Origin: DATFJZ01 sp034660495 | GTDB lineage: Bacteria; Desulfobacterota; Desulfobacteria; Desulfobacterales; Desulfobacteraceae | Reading direction: 5' to 3' | Length of the DNA: 5,866 nucleotides | NCBI GenBank assembly: GCA_034660495.1 | Contig: JAYEJJ010000048.1 | Coordinates: 1-5,866, forward strand | Shown: in pieces, positions 1 to 5,255 of the stretch | How the letters are laid out: each line of letters starts with the position of its first letter | Numbering within the stretch: position 1 is the stretch's first letter | The notes under the pieces: generated by a model | Databases searched by the model: none | Seen by the model: only the letters and a program-made list of their open reading frames with translations | What the model was told of the DNA's origin: nothing | Translations under genes and position numbers: made by a program

Positions 1-717
1 ATTCCCCTCAATTCTCTGGGAAAGCGCTAAACCGGGTATCACAACCGTTGCCCATCTTTCTCCATTGTCTTTGTGTGACACAGTGACTGTTTTTCCGGAA
101 GAAAGGCTTGTCAGGGTAACTGCCATCCGCTTTTCAACCGAGGCCGTATCCACGGATCTGCTGAACCCTAGAAAAATTTTTGGCTCGGTTGTGTTAAACA
201 CTGCTCCCTCACGGGGAAACCAGTCCACTATGCCGGCGCTGGAACCCGTTTTTACAAACTGGGCCACAGATACTGCACCGGGCACGGGCAGAATACTGCC
301 GTCCTGAAATAGATCCTGACCGGCATAAGTCAGCACGGCGCACCAGAAATAGTCACCATTAACCTCATTCTGACCAAATACAAAATTGTAAAGATCCACT
401 ATGGGAATTTCAAAAGGGATCCATCCTTGCAGCACCGCTGTTTTTTCTGTTGTCAACTGCAAATCCGGGCCCAAGTAATAAATGGACGAATCAAAGGGCT
501 TTACCAGGCCAAGATAGAGATCAACAGGCTGATCCCAGGACCCGGTTATACCACCCCTGAACATTATTTCATCACACTGTTCCACACTGTTTCTGTTTAC
601 TTCAACATCGACTCCCACCCCTGCAGAACCTGTCACTGGAAATGAGATGATCAAAACTGCCAGAACAACAAGGATATTTAAACATGACAATTTCTTAGTT
701 ACACTTAACCAATGCAT
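1..717 (-). CDS. Secreted protein with bacterial Ig-like (Big_5-type) domain, 3' end beyond window
   Basis: Exactly 239 codons are open from the ATG at 717 to the window edge, so the C-terminus is missing. Residues 1-32 look like a Sec signal peptide: KK at 8-9, a hydrophobic stretch at about 13-27, then VTGSAG before a likely cleavage site. No lipobox is evident. Residues about 34-155 form a beta-rich extracytoplasmic region (VDLYLGLV near 65, GDYFWCAVLT at 121-130) that resembles a module often seen in secreted deltaproteobacterial proteins. Residues about 164-235 read like a Big_5/SbsA Ig-like domain: WFPREGAVF, then PKIFLGFSRSVDTASV. GAAGG lies 8 bases before the ATG and supports this start. 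The function is unknown; the protein is probably periplasmic or surface exposed. It is divergent from the glycan gene at 879 and may not belong to that pathway. The domain call rests on pattern recognition. Confidence 0.82.
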   Translation of the reverse strand, partial: MHWLSVTKKLSCLNILVVLAVLIISFPVTGSAGVGVDVEVNRNSVEQCDEIMFRGGITGSWDQPVDLYLGLVKPFDSSIYYLGPDLQLTTEKTAVLQGWIPFEIPIVDLYNFVFGQNEVNGDYFWCAVLTYAGQDLFQDGSILPVPGAVSVAQFVKTGSSAGIVDWFPREGAVFNTTEPKIFLGFSRSVDTASVEKRMAVTLTSLSSGKTVTVSHKDNGERWATVVIPGLALSQRIEGN

Positions 718-752
718 AAATCAAACCTTCTATAAACGCTGAATAAATTTAT

Positions 753-789
753 ATCTGCTGTTGCGCCGAAAATGCAGATCTCTGCTGTT
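753..789. repeat. Short direct/inverted repeat cluster between divergent genes
   Basis: TCTGCTGTT occurs at 754-762 and again at 781-789, a spacing of 27 bases. Between them GCAGAT (774-779) is the complement of ATCTGC (753-758) and of the TCTGC at 781-785. The arms can therefore pair in two mutually exclusive ways. A regulator binding site, or a structured leader on the leftward transcript, is possible. The repeats themselves are seen directly; the role is inference. Confidence 0.35.
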
Positions 790-812
790 AACTTCTTGTA
801 ATTAGGTATGAT
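785..812 (+). promoter_or_regulatory. Candidate promoter for the transferase gene
   Basis: TATGAT at 807-812 matches the sigma-70 -10 consensus at five of six positions. The corresponding -35 (CTGTTA, 785-790, 16-base spacer) is poor. An alternative pair is TTGTAA at 796-801 and TAATAT at 820-825, with an 18-base spacer. A 5-base inverted repeat, GACAA (814-818) and TTGTC (825-829), lies where transcription from the first promoter would start and could be an operator. On the opposite strand, a perfect TTGACA at 831-826 could serve the leftward gene, but its -10 is weak. All of this is AT-rich sequence where chance matches are common. Confidence 0.3.
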
Positions 813-878
813 AGACAAATAATATTGTCAAGGTATTTTTTGTTTGATTTTTTTGGGTAATCAGTATATCACCTCCCA

Positions 879-1940
879 ATGAATTACGCAAATTTATCAA
901 AACATCTTGTATTTGCTCTGTTTCTTTTTCTCCTCTCTGCCACTATCAGCTTTGTTCTGATAAAGCGTGTAAAGGTACTGGATATCCCCAATGGACGATC
1001 CTCCCACAACAAGTCAACCCCTACCATCGGCGGAATGGCGATTGTATTTACGTTTTTTTTCAGCATGCTGCTCATCTATATTTTTGAGGACAAGTCCATA
1101 ATTCAGGAGCAGTATTTCATCGGGTTTACCTGCTCCAGCCTGCTGATTGCCGGTATGTCACTGTATGATGATCTGAAAAAAAAGGCCTTTTACATCAGGC
1201 TGCTCACACACGCGGTGGGCGTTATCATTGTTATGTCTTCAGGGATTGTCATCAATGCAATCGACTTTCCATACAATATTTTATTTGTACACAACAGATC
1301 ACTTGGGGCTGCAGGCTATTTTTTTACCTTCTGGTGGATTATGGGAATGATCAACTCCTACAATTTCATGGATGGTCTCAACGGCATGGCCGGGGGAAAC
1401 GCTGTTATTGCAACGGTCTTTTTCTGCATCATATCTTTCAGCCAGGGCAGCAATTTTGCCTATATAGTCTCATATACCCTTGGTTCCGCTATTCTCGGCT
1501 TTTTAATCTTTAATTTTCCAAGGGGAAAGTTGTTCATGGGAGATGTGGGCAGCACCTTTCTCGGGTTTTCTTTTGCTGTCATTGCCATCATTGCTTCTCT
1601 GTACGACAATGCCCACACCTCTCTGCTGGTCATTCCCCTGCTGTTTTTCCATTTTATCTATGATACATTTTTTACTTTTCTGCGACGTCTGGTTAAAGGG
1701 GAAAATGTGTTCCAGGCCCACAGAACCCATCTGTATCAGCTCTTCAACCGTATGGGGTTCAATCACTTGGCCGTGACCGGCTTTTATTGTGCAGTCGCCA
1801 TTCTCCAGGGATTTGGTGCAATGTGGATGGTGACCATACCCAATCTGGAAAGGGTATTAGTGTTTATTCCATACTTGATTTTTCAGCTCATTTACTCCAT
1901 AATCATCATAATAAATGCAAGAAAAAGAGGTCTATTATGA
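879..1940 (+). CDS. Undecaprenyl-phosphate sugar-1-phosphate transferase, WbpL/WecA (MraY-like) family
   Basis: A 353-residue polytopic membrane protein with about 10-11 hydrophobic segments and a normal family length. It would transfer a HexNAc-1-phosphate from a UDP-sugar to undecaprenyl phosphate on the cytoplasmic face, the first step of O-antigen or related glycan assembly. Diagnostic motifs in order: DIPNGRSSH (35-43) followed by PTIGG; the aspartate pair D97-D98; NFMDGLNGMAGG (162-173); FMGDVGS (219-225); and the cytoplasmic HRTHLYQ (281-287). These fit WecA/TagO/WbpL better than MraY. The exact sugar cannot be read from sequence. A WbpM-type dehydratase next door favours a WbpL-like enzyme using a 6-deoxy-HexNAc, but WecA-like GlcNAc use is possible. 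An in-frame stop at 858-860 limits the start, and the ATG at 879 is the only sensible choice. There is no Shine-Dalgarno; instead CACCTCC lies just upstream. The stop overlaps the next gene. Confidence 0.93.
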   Translation: MNYANLSKHLVFALFLFLLSATISFVLIKRVKVLDIPNGRSSHNKSTPTIGGMAIVFTFFFSMLLIYIFEDKSIIQEQYFIGFTCSSLLIAGMSLYDDLKKKAFYIRLLTHAVGVIIVMSSGIVINAIDFPYNILFVHNRSLGAAGYFFTFWWIMGMINSYNFMDGLNGMAGGNAVIATVFFCIISFSQGSNFAYIVSYTLGSAILGFLIFNFPRGKLFMGDVGSTFLGFSFAVIAIIASLYDNAHTSLLVIPLLFFHFIYDTFFTFLRRLVKGENVFQAHRTHLYQLFNRMGFNHLAVTGFYCAVAILQGFGAMWMVTIPNLERVLVFIPYLIFQLIYSIIIIINARKRGLL

Positions 1941-2254
1941 ACAATTCATCCCCCAATATCATATTTGGATTCGGAGAACATCCAAGACCCAGACAGTCTG
2001 GCTATTTCTACTATAAACCACCAACCTGGCTCGGGGATTTCCAGATAAAAACACTGAGTATTCTCGATCTGTTCATTATTGATGAAAATTATTTAACCGA
2101 TATCATCACAAAAGGAATTGATAATCTGCTCAAAGAAAAAAAATATGGAGAAAACAAGGAATTTTATTTATCAAACTATGAAACAGAAAACATGAAACCC
2201 TTTGCAGTGGAAATACTCAGAAAGGTAATTGAGGAAAAAATCAAAACCCCTTAA
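1937..2254 (+). CDS. Small protein of unknown function, translationally coupled to the transferase
   Basis: A 105-residue protein that I do not recognise. The ATG overlaps the transferase TGA as ATGA (1937-1940), and AAAGAGG ends 6 bases upstream. I prefer this start over an in-frame ATG at 1787, which would lie deep inside the transferase gene. It has no signal peptide or membrane segment. The N-terminal part is aromatic- and proline-rich (NIIFGFGEHPRPRQSGYFYY, then KPPTWLGD). The C-terminal two thirds are charged and probably helical, with lysine/glutamate-rich stretches near residues 65-75 and 93-103, which suggests a soluble cytoplasmic protein. Codon use is visibly more AT-rich than in the dehydratase. 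Coupling to a membrane transferase suggests a partner, regulator or stability factor, but that is inference from position only. Its stop interlocks with the stop of the convergent dehydratase gene. Confidence 0.75.
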   Translation: MNNSSPNIIFGFGEHPRPRQSGYFYYKPPTWLGDFQIKTLSILDLFIIDENYLTDIITKGIDNLLKEKKYGENKEFYLSNYETENMKPFAVEILRKVIEEKIKTP

Positions 2255-4158
2255 TTTATCAGACCGGCAGACTCACACGCCACATACTCGGGAACAATTT
2301 CCTTCATACGGCTTTTGATGGCACTGGTGTCACGTTTGACTGCTGCCTGCTTTAACCGGTCAAGCTTGCCGTTGAGCTTGTTCATATCTACCTGGCAGCA
2401 GTTTAATATCATGATCTGTTCGTGATCTGTTGGTACCACATTCTCATCATCGGTCATCAGCTCTTCATAAAGCTTTTCGCCCGGCCTCAAGCCGATATAC
2501 TCAATTTTAATGTCAATGTCCGGCTCCAATCCGGAAAACCGTATCAAATCCCTTGCCATGGTGGCAATATTTACCGGCTCACCCATATCCAGAATAAAAA
2601 TCTCACCGCCTCTGCCCATGGCCCCGGCCTGTAGAATCAACTGACAGGCTTCCGGGATCAGCATAAAATACCGGATCACATCCGGATGGGTCACGGTGAT
2701 GGGGCCGCCCTGTTTTATCTGATTCTTGAACAGGGGGATAACACTGCCTGCACTGCCAATGACATTACCGAAACGCACTGTGACAAACTGGGTTTGGGAC
2801 TGTTTAAACAGACTCCTGTTTTGCACAATCATCTCGGAAATCCGCTTGCTGGTGCCCATGATATTGGCCGGGTTTACTGCCTTGTCCGTTGAAATAAAGA
2901 CAAATTTTTCACACAGATACCGGTCAGCCACCTCAACCAGGTTTTCCGTGCCGATGATATTGTTTTCAACAGCTTTCCAGGGATGCATCTCGAGCATGGG
3001 CACATGTTTATACGCAGCAGCATGAAACACAATTTCCGGACCAAAGTCTTTAAACACCTTGACAACATCTTCTTTTTTCTGAATATCCCCGAGAAGCGGA
3101 ATCACCTCGATATTTGGGAAATTCTTCTTAAGCTCCAGATCTATCTCATAAAGGGGACTTTCCGCCCTTTCAAACAAAACGATTCTGTCAGGGGCAAACC
3201 GGCCGATCTGACAGCACAGGCCTGTACCAATGGACCCCCCGGCGCCGGTTACCAGAACGGTTCTATCGCCAAGACAGGCCCCTATTTTTTTTATCTCCAG
3301 ATCCACAGGTGTCCGGCCGAGTAGATCCCTGTACTCCACATCCCGGATGGTATTTACCGAAACTTTGCCGTTGATCAGTTCCCCCATGCCGGGAACGGTC
3401 CTGTAGTGAACACCGCTTTTTTTGCAGAGGTCAACAACTTCTCTCATGCGCAGGGCCGAAACCGATGGGATGGCAATGATTATGCCTGATATGTCAAGGG
3501 TGTTCACCACCTGCCCGATATCTTTAATACGGCCGATCACAGGTGTGCCGTGAATTTTTTTTCGAAGTTTAGCGGGATCATCGTCAAGAAACCCGACAAC
3601 CCTGTATCTCAGGTCAGTATTGTCCTTAATCTCCCTGAAAATTTTTTCTGCACAGTCCCCTGCCCCTATAATGACTACTCTTTTTACAGACATCTGCTTT
3701 CTAGTCAGCCGGTTGAACAGGTTTACCCCGAAACTGCGGGCAGTGATGCTGTGTGCAAACTGCTCATGAAACATCCGGATCACCACCCGGGATCCCCCTA
3801 TAAATATCAGCGTGAGGCAGAAATCAATAAAAAACACACTCCTGGAAACGCCCTGGAATCGATACTTCCACCACACAAAAAACACCAGCAGTACAGAAGA
3901 GAGAAACACAGCCTTGAAAATGCCTATCATGCTGTTCAGACCGGTATAGCGCCACATTCCCTGGTACAGATCCATATAAAAAAAAATCATCATCTTGATG
4001 ATGACCGCACAGGGCAGGACCTCTAAAAACACATCATATTCATTCTTACCAATGACAAATTCAAAGCGAATCAAATGGGCAAGAAAAAAGGACAGGCACA
4101 TCAAAAACACATCTACAATAAGGATCACAAACAAATTTCTTGATCTGATCAAATTCAT
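2251..4158 (-). CDS. Membrane-anchored UDP-HexNAc 4,6-dehydratase, WbpM/CapD/FlaA1 family
   Basis: A complete 635-residue protein, long form of the family. Residues about 1-130 hold four membrane segments. A first Rossmann-like region starts at GAGDCAEKIF (165-174). The catalytic extended-SDR domain begins with the NAD(P)-binding TGAGGSIG (304-311). It continues with AAAYKHVPMLEMHP (380-393), STDKAVNP (423-430), then Met434 and Lys438 in NIMGTSK, where Met replaces the usual SDR tyrosine as in WbpM. RFGNVIGSAGSVIP (462-475) and GLRPGEKLYEEL (556-567) follow. Known members convert UDP-GlcNAc to UDP-4-keto-6-deoxy-GlcNAc, a precursor of QuiNAc, FucNAc or bacillosamine-type sugars. After GGSIG this copy reads TGL, where SEL is usual. 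The start at 4158 has only a weak GGCGG ribosome site 4 bases away, but the next Met (residue 20) lies inside the first membrane segment. The gene converges on the small gene with a 4-base overlap. Confidence 0.94.
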   Translation of the reverse strand: MNLIRSRNLFVILIVDVFLMCLSFFLAHLIRFEFVIGKNEYDVFLEVLPCAVIIKMMIFFYMDLYQGMWRYTGLNSMIGIFKAVFLSSVLLVFFVWWKYRFQGVSRSVFFIDFCLTLIFIGGSRVVIRMFHEQFAHSITARSFGVNLFNRLTRKQMSVKRVVIIGAGDCAEKIFREIKDNTDLRYRVVGFLDDDPAKLRKKIHGTPVIGRIKDIGQVVNTLDISGIIIAIPSVSALRMREVVDLCKKSGVHYRTVPGMGELINGKVSVNTIRDVEYRDLLGRTPVDLEIKKIGACLGDRTVLVTGAGGSIGTGLCCQIGRFAPDRIVLFERAESPLYEIDLELKKNFPNIEVIPLLGDIQKKEDVVKVFKDFGPEIVFHAAAYKHVPMLEMHPWKAVENNIIGTENLVEVADRYLCEKFVFISTDKAVNPANIMGTSKRISEMIVQNRSLFKQSQTQFVTVRFGNVIGSAGSVIPLFKNQIKQGGPITVTHPDVIRYFMLIPEACQLILQAGAMGRGGEIFILDMGEPVNIATMARDLIRFSGLEPDIDIKIEYIGLRPGEKLYEELMTDDENVVPTDHEQIMILNCCQVDMNKLNGKLDRLKQAAVKRDTSAIKSRMKEIVPEYVACESAGLIN

Positions 4159-4225
4159 AAAACCGCCGGGTTAAAATATTGTTTCATTTTTTTAAAGGCT
4201 TTATTTTTTATTAAATGCATTGTCA

Positions 4226-4330
4226 TCATGTATAAAATACTTTTTTAAAAATATCAAATAAAATCTTATTCATGTCATTCATTAACTCGTCGATATCGAA
4301 ATCAACGGGAAATTCAGGATTTTTACCGGC
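4226..4330 (-). pseudogene. C-terminal tail fragment, copy 1 of a repeated protein tail
   Basis: In minus-strand frame, just after a stop at 4333-4331, 34 codons read from AGKNPEFPVDFDIDELMNDM through NKIL to a TGA at 4228-4226. The core DFDIDELMNDMN is nearly identical to the tail at 5118-5252. The DNA matches at 32 of 39 bases (4266-4304 against 5131-5169), with 5 of the 7 differences in third codon positions, the pattern of protein-coding descent. There is no start codon or upstream coding body in this frame, so it looks like the 3' remnant of a gene cut off near 4331. I do not recognise the parent family. Its AT-rich end overlaps the candidate promoter of the dehydratase. Confidence 0.5.
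4229..4257 (-). promoter_or_regulatory. Candidate sigma-70 promoter for the dehydratase gene
   Basis: On the minus strand, TTGATA (4257-4252, five of six consensus bases) is followed after exactly 17 bases by TATACA (4234-4229, four of six). Transcription would start near 4222, leaving a leader of about 60 bases before the ATG at 4158. The region is very AT-rich, so chance is a real alternative. It also lies inside the tail fragment described at 4226-4330. Confidence 0.4.
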
Positions 4331-4378
4331 TTACTGCCTCAAGGCCTGAAGCTGTCTCCTCAACAGCGAACCTTCTGA

Positions 4379-4957
4379 GTGGAAATAGACTGGACCAACC
4401 CCTAGGAATTCCTGGACAAGGAACTTCAAAGTGTTGTGCAGGATGCGGAGCTGGGCTTGCGTCACGCGGATAAACTGGTCAAGGTGTGGTCTCTGAAGGG
4501 GGAAGCGTTCAATGTGATGATTCATATTGAGGTCCAGGGGGATAAAGATCCTGCTTTTGAGAGACGAATGTACATTTACAACTACAGGATTTTTGATAGG
4601 CGCTATCTGCCGGTCACAAGCATTCTCGACATATACAGGCTGATTGACTGGATGATGATGCTGCCGGAAGAGTTAACAAAACGGTTTACAGAAGACCTTA
4701 TTAATTATGAGGAGGAGAAAAAAATGCCATATATAATCAGTGCGGAAAGAATTGGTATGGAAAAAGGTATGGAAAAAGGTATGGAGAAAGGTATGGAGAA
4801 AGGCCAGATCTCCGAAGCAAGGGAAATGGTTCTAAAAGCCCTTGATACAAAATTCAGTAAAAAAGTGCCTGTGGATGTTTATAAAACGATTAACATAGTT
4901 AACAACAGGCTATTACTCAAGGATCTCCTTGGATCTGCCATTTTAAAAGGATGTTGA
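4379..4957 (+). pseudogene. Degenerate Rpn/PD-(D/E)XK nuclease-like transposase-related protein
   Basis: The remnant reads VEIDWTNP, then TAG (4403-4405), then EFLDKELQSVVQDAELGLRH and on to a TGA at 4955-4957. Intact relatives, as I recall them, read DW...YEFLDKELQ here, so the TAG appears to replace a tyrosine codon. Another in-frame TGA lies at 4376-4378, and nothing upstream resembles the family N-terminus. The nuclease-core motif IHIEVQG is present (4523-4543), followed by RRMYIYNYRIFDRRYLPV. The text then jumps to ILDIYRLIDWMMMLPEELTK at about 4622, where full-length relatives carry roughly 100 further residues, implying an internal deletion. The C-terminus, EEEKKMPYIISAERIG plus four GMEK repeats and a helical tail, is typical. 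A GTG at 4436 could start a 173-residue product but lacks a well-placed ribosome site. Relatives include Rpn proteins linked to recombination and phage defence; this copy is probably inactive. Confidence 0.75.
4754..4801 (+). repeat. Four-copy 12-bp tandem repeat encoding GMEK
   Basis: The unit GGTATGGAAAAA occurs twice, followed by two copies of the variant GGTATGGAGAAA, then GGC. It encodes GMEK four times plus a glycine in the pseudogene's C-terminal region. The pairwise sharing of the A/G variant suggests stepwise duplication by slippage. Such glycine- and charge-rich repeats are common in this protein family and need not have a separate function. Confidence 0.9.
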
Positions 4958-5117
4958 AACCGATCAAATCATATCGCTCCATAGTCTTAAGCGTTCGTGA
5001 CAAATTTGATTTATTCCTGTGGGTTAACGATTCAAGAGGGGAAATGGAGTGTGGCTCATGCTGACTTCCATTTTTCCAGAATCTTGATTGACAACGGAAT
5101 AAATAATTATGTTGGTG
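4958..5117. other. Intergenic stretch with no recognisable gene
   Basis: Between the nuclease pseudogene and the second tail fragment I see no gene, RNA or hairpin terminator. A 37-codon plus-strand frame (ATG 4951, stop 5062-5064) overlaps the end of the pseudogene. It has AAAAGG touching its ATG and no recognisable content, so I do not call it. Confidence 0.5.
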
Positions 5118-5252
5118 TCAAGATAATGCATTATTCATGTCGTTCATTATCTCATTAATGTCAAAATCATCAGGTATCGTTTCAGATTCAGCGTGTTCAA
5201 AAATTTTATCCATGAGCTGTAAGGCTGACCCCCGGGTTATCCAAATTATCAT
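5118..5252 (-). pseudogene. Small tail ORF, copy 2 of the repeated protein tail, probably truncated
   Basis: A 44-residue frame runs from the ATG at 5252 to a TGA at 5120-5118. Its last part, GSALQLMDKIFEHAESETIP then DDFDINEIMNDMNNALS, is acidic and probably helical, and it matches the tail fragment at 4226-4330. TTGGAG lies about 8 bases before the ATG, so a short peptide could be made. The frame is closed by a stop directly upstream (5255-5253), and the IS630-type element begins near there. I therefore favour the 3' end of a longer gene cut by the insertion, with a fortuitous start. A genuine antitoxin-sized gene is the alternative. The family is not recognised. Confidence 0.4.
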
Positions 5253-5255
5253 TTA

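Noticed and set aside
65..645. Plus-strand open frames at 65-307 and 427-645
   Set aside because: Both are antisense to the secreted-protein gene, which has a signal peptide, a ribosome site and a recognisable Ig-like domain. The plus-strand frames show no such features.
1503..1776. Overlapping small frames on both strands within the transferase gene
   Set aside because: They are shadows of a well-supported membrane protein gene, with no ribosome sites or known content.
3550..4026. 158-codon plus-strand frame opposite the dehydratase N-terminal region
   Set aside because: It lies wholly antisense to conserved coding sequence and has no recognisable motif, so it is explained as a shadow frame.
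4331..4525. 64-codon minus-strand frame ending next to tail copy 1
   Set aside because: It is in the same frame as the tail but separated by a stop at 4333-4331, and it is antisense to the nuclease-like coding remnant. I considered that it might be the tail's missing body but saw no convincing match to tail copy 2 beyond a few residues.
4754..4801. Possible CRISPR or minisatellite regulatory array
   Set aside because: The units are contiguous 12-base in-frame codon repeats (GMEK) with no spacers, a familiar coding feature of this nuclease family.
4951..5064. 37-codon plus-strand frame overlapping the pseudogene stop
   Set aside because: The purine stretch touches the ATG with no spacing, the product is not recognised, and such short frames are expected by chance.
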